From the NCBI GenBank assembly GCA_954871525.1, contig OX940870.1, forward strand, positions 10,199,501-10,263,500: 64,000 bases of DNA, read 5' to 3'. Source of the stretch: Parietaria judaica. Lineage: Eukaryota; Streptophyta; Magnoliopsida; Rosales; Urticaceae. Under the pieces are notes generated by a model that worked only from the letters and a program-made list of their open reading frames with translations, searched no databases and had not been told where the DNA came from. Shown piece by piece: positions 1-11,858 of the stretch (within the stretch, counting starts at the first letter, position 1; each line of letters opens with the position of its first letter). A program made the position numbers and the translations under genes.

Positions 1-279
1 CCCCCAGTTCCAACTTGACGGGGGGTGTTACGATATCATACGTGTCTCCAGTGGAAGTCTTCAAACTCTGCACTACGTTTACTAAATATTTGTTACGATA
101 ATTGTTAGATTACTAAGTCTTTATGGTTAGATTATTTAGTCTTTATTGTTTCCTTTATTATCTCCATGTAGTTGTAACTTCCCACTCAAATAGCAACTAG
201 CTATGTGTATATATATGTATCAGACTATGAATAAAATAATACGATCAATATTCAAAGGCTCTTCTCTCCTAGTTTCACA
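1..279 (+). mobile_element. 3' end of a Copia-type retrotransposon (polypurine tract and 3' LTR)
   Basis: The window opens on a purine-rich tract (GACGGGGGG, about 17-25) directly followed by a sequence that starts TGTTAC at 26 and ends TTTCACA at 279, i.e. a TG...CA LTR of about 254 bp. The phrase 'caacttgacggggggtgtta' is typical of the end of plant Copia elements, where the end of RNase H runs into the polypurine tract and LTR. The element would lie on the plus strand, with its body to the left of the window. An AT-rich stretch and AATAAAATAA (about 229-240) fit LTR transcription and poly(A) signals. No second LTR is visible, so the call rests on the end structure alone. Confidence 0.55.
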
Positions 280-402
280 TGTATACATTATTTGGTAAAT
301 ATTTTTACAAAACGACATTTGTAAATCTGTATACATTATTTGGTAAATATTTTTTCAAAACAATATTTGTTAATCTGTATACAATATTTGTAAATCTGTT
401 TA
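280..402. repeat. Short direct repeat, about 2.5 copies of a 48-50 bp unit
   Basis: The unit TGTATACATTATTTGGTAAA... recurs starting near 280, near 328 and, shortened, near 377. It begins immediately after the Copia LTR end. It holds no coding sequence. Confidence 0.6.
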
Positions 403-1530
403 AGAAATATGGTTTTTGTTTCGCATCGAACATAAACAGATTTAAGACTTACTGATATGATTATTGCCGAATGGAATTAGGGCAAACAACTCTTCTGGCG
501 AATCGGTGGGGGAGGCGCGGCGGAGAAGGAGGCGCGACAGAGGAAGAGGCGCGCGGGGAGAGCTCGGATGAATGCGAGCGAACAACAAAGAGGGAGGGAG
601 AAAGAACGAAGAGAGAATGAGAGAAATAAAAGGAAATTCAAAATTTGAGGTCAAAGTATCAAATTAATTTAAAATTTGATAAATATGGGAATAATTCAAC
701 CTTAATTTTAAGAAAATAAAATTTCAAAATAAAATAAAAATATACAATTAAAATCAAGGTTATAATGATCCAAAATTTATTAAAAATGAGCATAAATGAA
801 TTAATTGAAACTATGGGTATTTTTCTTAAACCTTGAGTGTATTTTAGGTATTTTTATAGATAAATTATCTATAAAAATATATAAGAACACAAGATAATGA
901 ATCAATTATATCAACAAAAACTCCAATACAAAGCAGTGCTTCTGGAGACCGGATATTGCACCAATTCAATTCAAACCATTCTGAATATATAAAGGGAAAC
1001 TTTACTCAATGATCCTTCATATTACATTCTCGAAATAATGTTTAAAGTTCTTTGATTCTCCAACCTTTTTTATGACATCTTTTGTCCAAAATTCAAGACA
1101 AAATGTTGTTCCAAAAAGGTCATTTTTAAGAACTACCGAACTTAGAAAATTGTTTTGAAAATTATGATAACTTCACTCAATGACTTATTAAATACTACTG
1201 ACTCTCAAAATAATCTTCTAAGTTCTGTGATTTAAAATGACTTTTTTAGCACACCTTTGTCCAAAACCATTTAGCATAATTTTATCCTGAATGTTAGACA
1301 TAATTGCTCTAAAAAAGTAATTTTTGGAAATATAGAATTTAGAAAATTTATGATAAATGAAAGGACATTCAGGAAGTTTCTTAAGACAATGACTCCTCGT
1401 GATGGGGCACCGTAAAGGAAACGCAATTGAATAACATCCAAAATTCTATCCACGACTTTTACATAATTTGTGAGGACATGGTACACTCTTGAGTCTCGTT
1501 CTCTCAATGCCAAATATTAATCTCACTATA
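403..1530. other. AT-rich intergenic stretch, no gene seen
   Basis: Short reading frames here have no recognisable domain and biased low-complexity translations. The last part is the distal upstream region of the first glucosyltransferase. I see no RNA gene or mobile element. Confidence 0.5.
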
Positions 1531-1700
1531 AGGATTTGACACAAACATCTTTATCATACGATCTATACAGTATATACGAAATATATATACCATGTAACAC
1601 CAGACCAAAGCATCTCAACCAGCAAGTGCATTTCCTCTCGCTTTCTAGCTATTTGACACAACATATACTAATAATAATACCAACAAATAAATATACGTAT

Positions 1701-3745
1701 ATGGCGAGGGGACACGTGGCGGTGCTACCCAGCCCCGGGATGGGCCACATCATCCCGCTGCTGGAGTTTGGGAAGCGGATCGCCACTCTGCACGGCTGCC
1801 GCGTCAGCTTCGTCAACATAACCGCTGGAGCCTCTGCCGCCCAGAATGAACTCCTCCGATCGCCGGACATCCCTCCAAATTGCAACATCATTGACCTTCC
1901 TCCGGCCGACGCCACTGCCGCCCTCTCTGCCATCCCCGAGAACCACCTCGTCACCAGACTCAGCACCATCCTCGAGGAAAACCTCAAGTGCCTGAAGTCC
2001 GTGCTGCTGGAGCTCGGGGACGTCAGCGCTGTCGTCATCGACATATTCTGTACTAAAGCCATCGAAGTCTGCGAAGAGCTCGAGATTCCGGTGTATAGCT
2101 TCTTCACTGCCTCAACTGTTCTCTTCACTTTCTCTCTCTACCTCCCGGTTCTGGACAGAGATGTCGTTGACCAAGAGTTCGTTGACCTTCCCGAACCGAT
2201 TCAGGTGCCCGGCTGCTCCCCGATCCGTCCTGAAAACATCCTCGACCAGGTCAAGAACCGGAAGATCCCCGAGTACGATTGGTACCTCCACCACGTCAGC
2301 AAGCTCCCTAGGGTCGCCGGGATCTTTCTCAACACATGGCAAGATCTCGAGTCCATCCCTCTCCGGGCACTCCAAGAAGATAGATTCTACTCGGAAGGGA
2401 TTAAGATTCCACCGGTTTACCCTGTGGGACCGCTGGTTATGACGAGCGAGACGGTTTCAGAGTCGGGGTGGGAGTGTCTGGCGTGGCTGGACCGGCAACC
2501 GGAGAGGTCGGTGGTGTTCATCTCGCTGGGAAGCGGAGGGACTCTGAGCGCGGAGCAGACAGCAGAGGTGGCGTGGGGGCTGGAAATGAGCCGGCAGAGG
2601 TTCCTTTGGGTGGTGAGGCCGCCGGCCGGCGTTGCATCCGGGGCATTCTTTGACTCCGGCAAAGACGGCATCAAAGTGGCAGCGTTTCTGCCCGATGGTT
2701 AGTAGATAATGAAAATTTTCTTTTAGTCTTAATCACATACTACATTGTATAATCTTCGATTAGTATCTTAATTAACTTCTACTGTAGACCAGTAATTCTA
2801 GGTACGTTCGTATTTCACTAATTTTAAAACACTATACTTTTTGTATTTTTCTATATTCGATGGCGATATAATTATTTTTAAGTACTGCATTACCGCTTAG
2901 GTTTGGAATCAACGCACATTATAAATTAATTCAACAAGATATACACTTTCTGTATTTCGCTAATTAAAGGATCCAGAATATGAAAAGTTCCATTAAGAAT
3001 AATTATCATTATTCAAAAATATTATGAAAATTTTCATATTTAATTAAGACGCTACATTACAACATAAAATATAAAATTAAGTACTTGAACTCAATTAACA
3101 CCACCATACTATATTAGTATTCGATATAATGGTACATTTTCGTTCATTTTCTCTATCAATTATGGTTTTTGATTGGAAATCATAGTATTCGTTATCGATA
3201 TATATTTAATGGTTTTTTGCTGGATAGCGCTCGGTCAATATGTCAACCAATACAATCTTCAATATAAAAAAAATAGAACTATATCATATAATGTATGACT
3301 ATGTTAAACAGGTTTCTTGGAGAGGACTAAGGAGAGGGGGATGGTAGTGGCTTCGTGGGCCCCACAGATGGCGGTGCTGGGGCACATGGCCACCGGGGCG
3401 TTCTGGTCGCACTGCGGGTGGAACTCGACACTGGAGAGCGTCAGCCATGGCGTGCCAATGATTGCATGGCCGCTCTATGCTGAGCAGCGTATGAACGCTG
3501 CTGCGCTCTCGGATGATATCGGCGTAGCCGTGTGGCCTTGGCCGTGGGCGGGGCTTGAGCCGGCCCGTGTGGTGGCCAGGGGAGAGATCAAGAGAGCCGT
3601 GGCAATGATGATTGAGGGCGATAATGGGAAGGTTATGCGGCAACGGGCGGCGGAGCTGAAGGACAGGGCGGCTAAGGCTATGGTCGTGGGCGGATCGTCC
3701 TATGAAGCGCTGGCAAGAGTGACTAAGGAGTGGCGTAAGAGCTAA
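1701..3745 (+). CDS. UDP-glycosyltransferase, UGT72-like (family GT1), copy 1
   Basis: Two exons, 1701-2697 and 3312-3745, joined by a GT..AG phase-1 intron of 614 bp, give 476 residues, a usual length for this family. The fold is GT-B: an acceptor-binding N-terminal half with the catalytic His16 in SPGMGHIIP and a partner Asp114 in VVIDIF, and a donor-binding C-terminal half with a 44-residue PSPG box from Trp348 to Gln391 (WAPQ...HCGWNSTLES...YAEQ). The final Gln fits UDP-glucose use. The enzyme should be cytosolic and move glucose from UDP-glucose to a small phenolic; UGT72 relatives act on monolignols, hydroquinone, flavonoids and xenobiotics. The acceptor cannot be read from sequence. 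The ATG at 1701 is chosen because the conserved MARGHVAVLPSPG starts there; 55 in-frame codons upstream have no family similarity. It is a paralogue of the gene at 12515. UGT72 is my best subfamily guess; other group-E UGTs are possible. Confidence 0.9.
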
Positions 3746-3980
3746 AATGTTAATTTTATTTAGGTATGTTTATAGTTCTCTTTAAAAAAAATTAATTAAT
3801 TATTGGTTTATATCAAACAAAAATAAAATAAAATAAAATAATCTCGGTCCGCGTTTAGTGTTTTCGACTTTTGACTATTCTCATGTATGTGTTATTTATT
3901 GATTTCGTTTTGTTTCCTCGAGTTTATTATTTTTAGATTCGCGCATATTTATAGGGAGAGGAACTCATATGTAACTTAAT

Positions 3981-4305
3981 TGTTAGATTCGGTGCTCAAA
4001 CTTTGAGCCATCGCTTGCGCTTTTCATATCCGGAGTTCATCACTTCTTTTGTTAATGGTGATATTTGTAGTTGTATGAAAGAGAACTCTAAATTTTATTA
4101 TTTTTGTTCGTATTTTGATGTTATATGTTTGAGAGAATTCGAATTTTATTAGTTCTTGTCTCTTTTATTTTATATGTAAATTGTGACATTTTTCATTTAG
4201 TTTCTCCATTTATTACTTGGTGTTTCTTGAGTGTCAGCTTAGTTAGAATTTCGGGATCACATGGCAAGATGTCGGATTTCTATTAATAATAATAAAAAAA
4301 GAAAT
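3981..4305. repeat. Dispersed A-tailed repeat, copy 1
   Basis: About 300 bp beginning TTAGATTCGGTGCTCAAACT and ending in GATGTCGGATTTC then an A-rich run. Two diverged relatives lie at 10921-11189 and 15317-15577 in the same orientation. Shared landmarks in order are 'ggtgctcaaa.tttgag', 'gatgatat', 'ttttattagttctt', 'tgatatttttca' and 'gatcac..gt..ga.atcgga', then a run of A. A poly(A)-like 3' end without terminal repeats suggests a non-LTR (LINE or SINE) fragment, but no coding part is visible. Confidence 0.5.
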
Positions 4306-4708
4306 CATTCGATAGAAATTTAAGACGATATTATACAAGTGTCAAAATTACACATTTGTGACCAGGAAAATTAGAGAACAAAAGAATTGGATTTAACATA
4401 TTTTTTTAACTAAATTAATCAAGAGGTATAGTATAATTGTTTTTAAAAATCTAAAGTATATTTTTACAAAAATAAAAATAAAAGTCTTATTTTCTTAATA
4501 GTTGGACAGTAAACTTTTTAGTTTATGTGTACTTTATTTTAAAGAATTTTTAATTTAGACATTCAGTATTCACTTTTTTCTTTAATATCGGTCAAAAACA
4601 GTTTCCACTTATTTATATGGCAGCAAGTCTACTAATAAACCATATATCATTTGTCTAGTGGTTCAAATTCTCCAGAAGAAATCTTATTTCTGTTGCTAAA
4701 AAATCGGA
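4306..4708. other. AT-rich spacer up to the Copia insertion, no gene seen
   Basis: Low-complexity AT-rich DNA. Near 4651-4672 the string TTGTCTAGTGGTTCAAATTC resembles tRNA-derived promoter boxes of SINEs, but there is no full cloverleaf or convincing second box, so no RNA gene is called. Confidence 0.4.
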
Positions 4709-4728
4709 TGACCGCCACAGATACAAAA

Positions 4729-4775
<47 letters not shown>

Positions 4776-5050
4776 CTGAGAAGGGAAGCGTAGAAAAAGT
4801 TTTCTCTCTAATAATATATGAAGACAAATACAAATTTTTGAAGTGCTATTACAACATTTACATGTAGTAAGGTGGTGTTTATATAGCAAACATCTAGTAC
4901 CGAAATTACCAACCTATCCTTACCAAAAACGTCATCAACTTGCTCAGCAAGTGCTTGAGCTGCAAGTAAGAATGACAAACTAATAAAAAAACAATATAAT
5001 TTCCCTTGAGGCAAGAATCGTAGAAGGCCCAATCAAGTCTTATTTTCACA
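4709..5050 (-). repeat. 3' LTR of the decayed Copia element
   Basis: It ends in TTTTCACA at 5050. The adjacent internal sequence, read on the minus strand, is a polypurine tract ACGGGGGAAAA. The start at TGACCGCCACAG is a shortened version of the other LTR's TGTTGACACCGCCACAG. It contains an (AT)n run of about 45 bp and has lost a segment present in the other copy. Confidence 0.7.
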
Positions 5051-6949
5051 TTTTCCCCCGTAAACTTGATTTGGCTGAAGGTTTTTCACATCAAGAAGAT
5101 CTTGCATCTTTGCGAACTTGACTCTTGCTAGGGCTTTGGTGAGTATGTCCGCACGTTGCTCCTTGGTGCTGACAAACTCCACAATGATCTCTCGGTTCTC
5201 AACACACTCGCGACTAAAGTGAAAACGAGTGTCGATGTACTTGCTCTGTTCATGAAACACCGGGTTTTTCATCAGCGCGATCGCGGACTTGTTGTCAACG
5301 TAGAGAGTCACCTGCCTCTGCTCGCTTCCGGTGACCTCACTCAACAAATTTCTGAGCCATAACGCTTGACACGCTGTTGCGGTCGCTGCCATAAACTCCG
5401 CTTCGCAAGACGATAAGGCCACAATTTTCTGCTTTTGAAACTGCCATGTGATCAAATTCCCGTTGAGATAAAATGTCATACCTCCGTTACTTTTTCTGTC
5501 ATCGACATCACCGGCTAGGTCACTGTCGGTGAAACCGACCAGTTCTTCAGATCCACTCCCTCTTCCGTACTGGATCCCGTAGCTCGTCGTTCCCTTCACG
5601 TAACGAAGGACGTGCTTCAAAACTTGCTGGTGTAAACCGGTAGGCTTCTCCATGTGACGACTCACTATGCCAACTGCATATGAGATGTCCGGTCAGGTAT
5701 GAGTTAGGTACCTGAGACACCCGACGACACGCCTGTACTCCGTGGGATCCACCGGGGTTCCTTCAGCGTCTTTCCCGAGCTTCAACTTTTTCTCCATCGG
5801 ATACTTGCTCGGATCGCAATCCGCCATCTTGAATTGCTTCAGAATCTTCTTTGTGTAGGCCGTCTGCCTTAGCGTGATGCATTCCTGCTTCTGATCGACC
5901 TCGATGCTGAGGTAGTATGAGAGTAGTCCAAGTTCGCTCATCTCGAACTCCTTCATCATCTGTTTCTTGAATCCATCTATGCCTTCAGCACTGGATTCAG
6001 TCACGATCAGGTCTTCGACGTACACACCGACGATGAGGGTCTCGTCTTGATTGTTCCTCGTGTAGACCGCTTGCTCCTGAGAGCATTTCTTAAACCAAGA
6101 CTCTTCATACTCCTGTCGAGTCGAGTGTTCCATGCACGTGGTGCTTGTCGCAATCCATAAAGGGCCTTTGACAACCTGTACACCTTGTGCTCTGCGGTTT
6201 TTTTGACGAAGCCTTCTGGCTGAGCGACGTATACTTCTTCTTCTAGTTCACCATTCAGGGACGCCGATTTGACGTCCAGGTGATGGATTTTCCAGCCTCG
6301 ATGAGCTGCGACGGCTACGAAGAGCCTGACCGTGTCGAGTCTGGCTACTGAAGCAAACACTTCGTCGAAGTCTACTCCCTACTTCTGCACGTAACCATTT
6401 GCGACTAGTCTGGCCTTGTGCTTGAGAACTCTGCCTTCCGAGTCCTTCTTGAGCTTGTATACCAACTTCGGACCAATGGACTTGTGACCTTTCGGAAGGT
6501 CGACTAGCTCCCATGTCTGATTCTTCTCGATTGACTCTAGCTCTCTCTCCATCGCTTTCTGCCATTCTTTCTCGGTGGCTGCCTCACGGTAGTTTGTTGG
6601 TTCCTCTTCACTAACTAGCAGGAGCTCCTCCGGGATCAAATCAAGCTCCCGTGCTTCTTCGTAGACATCGGACAGGGTACAGAACCCTCTTTGTCCGTCC
6701 TTGATCGACGAGTCTCCCCAGCTGGTTCCTCCCGAACTAGCTGTCATTGGGATCGGGGTGCTCATTCCTGATACTGGGTTAGGCGAGCCTGGCGGTGAGC
6801 TGGTTCCAGTTGTGCTGGTTCCAGGCGAACTGAGTGTTGCTAGTCCTTGGAAGGGATTCTCTCCTTCTTCCTGCTCGATCGCCTCTTCCTCTTCAAGTAT
6901 AAACTCCACCGAGTTCTGTTCCGGCTCTTCGTTCTCGTCTCGCCACTCT
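5033..6949 (-). pseudogene. Copia pol remnant: reverse transcriptase and RNase H
   Basis: Read on the minus strand from 6949: a reverse transcriptase block with KHKARLVANGYVQK, then HHLDVKSASLNGELEEEVYV, KALYGLRQAPRAW and the catalytic motif, here YVED instead of YVDD. It is followed by the Copia RNase H block (SSCEAEFMAATATACQALWL, ADILTKALAR). A TAG near 6379 follows GYVQK, the frame shifts near 6125 just after QAPRAW, and a TGA near 5693 sits at the usual Arg of TRPDISYAVG. Normally these enzymes copy the element RNA into DNA inside virus-like particles; this copy cannot make an intact protein. RNase H runs 18 bases into the LTR before its stop. Confidence 0.85.
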
Positions 6950-8777
6950 CACTTTTTCTCCTCTTCAAACAAGGCGTCTCTGCTTATATGCGCTTTTCCG
7001 CGTCGGGGGTCGTAGAGTCTGTGTGCCTTGCTCCCTTCTTCGGCGCCAAGGTACACCATCGGTTGACTCTGATCATCGAGTTTTTTAGGTTTGGTCCCAC
7101 AGTCTTCACATGTGCGGTGCATCCAAACACCTTCAAATGCTCCAGGTGAGGTTTTTTCCCTTTCAATGCTTGATAAGGGGTGCGCTCGCCTAGCGCCTTT
7201 GTCGGTAGATGGTTCAGCAAGTAGACCGCGTGTCGTACTGCTTTTCCCTGGAACCTCGCCGGGACTTGCATGCTTTTCAGCAAACTCCTTGCTGTGTCCA
7301 TGACAGCCCGGTTTCTTCTCTCCATCACACCGTTTTGCTATGGCGTGTATGGAGCGGTGAGGTGTCGCTCTACACCTTCTTCTCCGCAATACTCCGCGAA
7401 ACTATAAGACGTGAACTCGCCTCCTCGAACTGTTCGCAGGGTCTTCATTCTATGTCCTGAGTGGTTTTCCACGAGCCTATTGAACTTCTTGAAGACTTCA
7501 AGGGCTCCACTCTTCTCCTTGAGCGTATAAACCCACATCCAACGGCTGTAATCATCAACAAGTAAAAAGAAGTACTTGTTGCCGGCTAGGGTAGCCGGGG
7601 TGATTGGACCACACAGATCAGCGTGCACTAGTTGGAGAGGTCGCTCTGCTCGAAACTTGGCCTTGATCGGAAATGGCACTACTCTTGCCTGTTTCGCGAC
7701 CATGCAACATTCACACAGCTGGTTGGGGTGTTTGATCTTCGGTACCCCAAAGATAATCTTCTTCTCTCCCATCATCTTGAGCGCGTAGAAATTTACGTGC
7801 CCAAGTTGTGTGTGCCATAACCAAGCCGGGTCTGCTAGGGACGTCATTAAGCAGACGGGTTGGCCCGTCTCCAAGAGTATCTTGTACATCATGTTCGGCG
7901 TTCTCTTCACCTTCATCAACAGGGCGCCACTTTGGTTCCACATCTTCAGGTATGAGCCGGCCATCACCACCGTGTTGTCGACCTCCGTCATCTGACCGAG
8001 ACTGATGATGTTACTCTTCAGTTTCGGGATGTAGTACACCTGGGTCAGTAGGCGTTGGTCTCCATTCTTGCACTGGAACAGGATTGACCCTCTACCTTTG
8101 ATTTCGACGATCGACTCATCGCCCAACTTCACGCTCCCTGTGATCTTTTCATCGAGCTCCTTAAATTTAGCTCGATCTCCCGTCATGTGGTTGCTTGCAC
8201 CATTGTCTAAATACCAAATGTCGGTATAGACATTCTTCTCTCTGTCTACGAGGAGGTTCGCAATAACCTTGTCCTCGAAAAGCATGATCATCTCTTTGGC
8301 CATCTTCTCCGGGCTGGGCCTCTTCTCGGCCATCATCAGCCCGGGCTCCGGGCTCGACTTCACGTCGAATGGCTCCTCCAGGTCGGTCTTCTTTCTGACC
8401 AGTTCTCGCCCGGGCTCAGCGTCGCTCTCGCGTTCGATGGTCGTCTCCTCCTCTCTCCGCACTTCAACGTTCCTCTCTTGCTGGGAGAACATCAGCATTT
8501 TCTCATCTTCTTGGAATCTTGTCAAGTTCGCTTCGTCGGCGTGCTTCCTACTGTGGCATTTCGATGCATAGTGCCCGATCTTCTGACAATTGTAGCACTT
8601 CACCGTGCTCTTGTCTCTTCGGGCCGTGGTGCCTTCCTGGCGGGGTGAGCTACTACTGCGACCTCGCATGTCACGACCTCGCCCTCGTCCTCGGCCTCTA
8701 TCACGTGCTCGGATATCTCCGCCGTACCCGCCACGACTCGGCGAGTTTGAAGAAGACTCAGCTCCATGATTCTTCTT
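6950..8777 (-). pseudogene. Copia gag 3' end, protease and integrase remnant
   Basis: In order on the minus strand: a CCHC zinc knuckle (CYNCQKIGHYASKC), the aspartic protease motif as LDNGASNHMTG, a GAG-pre-integrase zinc region (LWHTQLGHVNF ... CECCMVAKQ) and the integrase core (HADLCGP, VDDYSRWMWV). The second catalytic acid of integrase is lost: the usual DRGGEF or DNGGEF reads VRGGEF. A TAG at about 7338 replaces the first Gln of the family motif PQQNG, and a frameshift near 7040 moves the rest into another frame. It is in the same frame as gag upstream, so the ancestor made one gag-pol polyprotein. Confidence 0.85.
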
Positions 8778-9434
8778 CTACTTGGCCACCCATTCTTCAT
8801 GCGTCAGCAGGAGGTGCTTCTCATCTTCATTCTTCACCGTGACGCCGCCCATTTTCTTAGCCAACGCTTCTTGACTTGCTAGCAAATTCTCAAACTCTAC
8901 AAGTGATGGTGGAACGGGCCATCCTTGTATAGCAATCACGAAGCTTTGGTACTCTGATCTCAACCCGTGGATGATGATCCTCTTCATACGAGCCTCTCCG
9001 ATGACGGACTTCGGACCGAGATCGGTAATCTCAAGGCATATCGACTTGACCTTGTGAAAATACTGAGTAATCGTCACGTCGCGTTGTGAGATTGATAGCA
9101 GCTCGTTCTCCAAGATCTGTAGCCTCGCATCATTCTTCTTTGAGAAAAGTGTCACGAACGTCTCCCATGCTTCTTTTGGCATCTTGTCGTCCCGAATGTG
9201 CTCCAATATCCATTCTTCAACGGTGGTCTTTAAGGCAAACATCGCTTTGCCTGCTTTGATTCTCCATTTCCGCAAGGTGCCATTAGTGTCTTCCTCCAGC
9301 GGCGTAGTTTTGCCTCCGCCGACGATCTCCCATAGGTCGTTCCCTTGCAAATAGAAAATCGTCCATGTTGCCCATGTGTTGTAGTTGTTGCTGTTGAGTT
9401 TCTTGATTCCTCTGACGACTTGGAGATCACCCAT
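8778..9434 (-). pseudogene. Copia gag, 5' part
   Basis: The ATG at 9434 starts MGDLQVVRGIKKLNSNNYN, and the following WATWTIFYLQGNDLWEIVGG is typical of the UBN2/gag region of plant Copia elements, the capsid-like part of the particle. About 218 codons remain before a TAG at 8778 that separates it in frame from the zinc knuckle. The upstream gap to the primer site (9435-9576) is the untranslated leader. Confidence 0.8.
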
Positions 9435-9576
9435 TGTGTTGGAAGCACCTCGACACAAAAAAACTCACACAATAAAATCTCAAGAAATTCGTTTCTGATG
9501 TGGAAGATCACTCGGAACTGCAGCCACAGAGCATACTAAGACTTTCAAGAGACCTGACAACGACACCAACAACCTC

Positions 9577-9588
9577 GCTCTGATACCA
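9577..9588 (-). other. Primer binding site (initiator tRNA-Met type)
   Basis: The minus strand reads TGGTATCAGAGC, the classic plant Copia primer site complementary to initiator tRNA-Met, three bases inside the end of the LTR. Confidence 0.8.
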
Positions 9589-9590
9589 AA

Positions 9591-9648
9591 TGTTGACACC
9601 GCCACAGATACAAAACGACACCAACAGGAGGCACACTCACTTTTATAT

Positions 9649-9694
<46 letters not shown>

Positions 9695-9975
9695 CCGCGC
9701 GCGCGCCTTGAGAAGGGAAGCGTAGAGAAAGTTCTCTCTCTAATAATATATGAAGACCAATACAAATTTTTGAAGTGCTATTACATGTAGTAAGGTAGTG
9801 TTTATATAGCAAACATCTAGTACAAAAGTTAACAAACTATCCTTACCAAAAACGTCATCAACTTGCTCAGCAAGTGCTTGAGCGGCAAGTAAGAATGAAA
9901 AACTAATAAAAAAACAATATAATTTTCCTTGGTAGGCAAGAATCGTAGAAGGCCCAATCAAGTCTTATTTTCACA
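9591..9975 (-). repeat. 5' LTR of the decayed Copia element
   Basis: It starts TGTTGACACC and ends TTTTCACA on the plus strand (TG..CA). It holds an (AT)n run followed by alternating GC (GCGCCCGCGCGCGCGCC). It is longer than the partner LTR. Confidence 0.75.
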
Positions 9976-10048
9976 ATTTGGTCCCTTGGAGGTTGCAAGC
10001 TCAGTGGTCGGAATGCCTTATTTCATTGAGCTTAACCGAGTTGGTGAT

Positions 10049-10837
10049 TGTTGGGATCGATATTAGTTTCCTAAAATAAGTGGACCCTCTTGATAAGGAT
10101 TCTGGGCTTAACAAAGCTGACGGAGAAAAGAGGCCTTTAGAGCAAGAGGAAGACCCAATACGACATAAAGCCCATCAGGATCATCGATCAAAGCAGGGAT
10201 CCGACGAGCAAGACTCGCCCGAAAACAAATGGGAAGAGACGCGCCTGGGGCTCACCCCCGGGCGTCTTGCCCATTCTAATGCCAAAGCATAGGACGGGCT
10301 AGTACATCTGAGCGCTCATAGAGAAAGTTATGCACGAGCTCAAAGATGAGCTGTCGTGACAATTCAGCCAGAGAAGCTTGTCTCCTCTCAACGACAAGAC
10401 TCTGCACCCTTGCCAAGTCACCCTAACAGATTCTGAAGGGGACCACAAAATCAGGGTTTTTTATTTAACACCCTGTAATCAGAGGCCATTATGAGCCCCA
10501 ATTATTTATCTATAAATAGAAGAATACTTGGCTCAAAGCCAATGATAGCCAATTTAGGAAAATACCAAGTCCTTCATCCAAAAAGAGTAGCAAGAAATAT
10601 CTGAGGAACATTCATCCTTTCCATTTTTTGCCATTAACGTACTCGATGAGAATCCAAGCTTTTACTTGGTTTTTTCCATAAGCATAAGTACTGAGGCAAA
10701 GGAAGGGAACGAATGAGAAGAATCCTTCATAAATCATTTTAGTTGTCTTATCTTCGTCCTCGTTTTAAACTTAACTAATTATCATTCACGTACGATATTA
10801 ACGAAGGCGCACGACCCATATTGCTCATCGGAAAACA
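10049..10837 (+). mobile_element. Possible solo LTR or LTR-retrotransposon remnant
   Basis: The GC-richer block starts TGTTGGGATC and a possible end is GGAAAACA. It has a clear TATA box (TCTATAAATAGAAG, about 10509-10522) followed by a leader-like region, no ORF of substance and no neighbouring partner. A 70-codon reading frame at 10080 has no domain. The borders are guesses: no target duplication was found. It could also be another repeat type. The flanks 9976-10048 and 10838-10920 hold nothing I recognise. Confidence 0.35.
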
Positions 10838-10920
10838 CTCTAAAAGCGGCGTTAACATGCGCAACGCGGACGCCGTGACTATTGATCAAGCGTTTTTTAC
10901 CACAACAATGATACCATTGC

Positions 10921-11189
10921 TAGAATCGGTGTTCAAATTTTGAGTCATTGGTGATGGCACTTTTAGGCGTAGTTCATTTCGTCATTTCGTCTTTAGTTAA
11001 CGATGATAATATTTTCACTTTTGGATGTTATTGTTTAAGAGATACCTTAGGTTTTATTAGTTCTTATCTTTTCTTGTTCATCATATAAACTATGATATTT
11101 TTCACCTATCATATTAAGAGTCCTGTTTTTTAGGTGCCAACTAATTGACGTTCGAGATCACGTTATGAGACATCGGACCTAAAAAAAAG
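10921..11189. repeat. Dispersed A-tailed repeat, copy 2
   Basis: Begins AGAATCGGTGTTCAAATTTT and ends CATCGGACC plus eight A. It is collinear with the copies at 3981 and 15317. It is the clearest for the end: GAGATCACG, then GAGACATCGGACC, then poly(A). Confidence 0.5.
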
Positions 11190-11858
11190 ATATATAATTT
11201 ATTTAGCTCTTTCAAGTTACACCACGTAATCTTTTAATCAATATTTTGCTGACTCATTTCCATTCAATTTCCGAACGAGATATTTTAAATAGTATTAAGC
11301 AACTTTGCTGACTTGTTTTCCACTATTCACAAAATAAACACACATGCGCAATCCCAAACTAAACAGTTACACAATCAAGATTCATATAGTTTAATTAATT
11401 GGGTTACTTATATCATATTTATAAAAAAGATACTATTAGTTATAACAGAATCATACAACTTCAGATACAATAATATTGCATTGCACTGCATACAAAACCA
11501 GGATAGTCATGGATAGAATTTTTTTTTGAAGCTGTTATTTCTAACAAATTTTCACTTTCACTTCCGTAGGAGTGAGCAAAGGCAAAGGCAAACCGAAACC
11601 TTATGTGAATGGGACACACGTGTCGCCTCGTCATTCGTCATGTAATCTTATTTTATATACCGACACTGAGTCTGTCTGAGGAGTGAGCAAATCGTTTGTA
11701 GTGGAATTAGGTTTGATTATATTCCCATCTCGCCCAATCAGACATCTTTTAATTAGTCTAACCACTACTTGTGATTTCTTTGTATTTTATTATCTACTAT
11801 TCGATACCTCATACCTGTGTCACACTGCATTATTATGACATTAAAAATCATACGCACG
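11190..11858. other. AT-rich spacer, no gene seen
   Basis: Low-complexity DNA between the A-tailed repeat and the MITE upstream of the second glucosyltransferase. A 67-codon frame at 11313 has no domain and is not supported. Confidence 0.45.

Larger units (their letters stand above)
4709..9975 (-). mobile_element. Decayed full-length Copia retrotransposon on the minus strand
   Basis: Order on the minus strand: 5' LTR, methionine-tRNA-type primer site, gag, protease, integrase, reverse transcriptase, RNase H, polypurine tract, 3' LTR, which is the Copia order. The two LTRs (4709-5050 and 9591-9975) share most of their sequence, including a run from 'gcaagaatcgtagaaggccc' to TTTTCACA, but differ by indels and in length of an AT repeat. 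In-frame stops near 8778, 7338, 6379 and 5693, frameshifts near 7040 and 6125 and active-site changes show it is dead. I could not find a matching target-site duplication (TCGGA on the left, ATTTG on the right), so one border may be off or rearranged. Confidence 0.85.

Noticed and set aside
442..654. 70-codon minus-strand frame
   Set aside because: Ser/Pro/Leu-rich translation of a purine-rich stretch, no domain, no neighbour that supports it.
1536..1700. 55-codon N-terminal extension of UGT copy 1
   Set aside because: It is in frame, but lacks similarity to UGTs, and the family N-terminus starts cleanly at the ATG at 1701.
4651..4672. tRNA- or SINE-like box TTGTCTAGTGGTTCAAATTC
   Set aside because: Only one box-like string, no cloverleaf and no second box; cut by the Copia insertion.
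4704..9980. Target-site duplication of the decayed Copia element
   Set aside because: TCGGA and ATTTG do not match; I could not find shifted borders that do.
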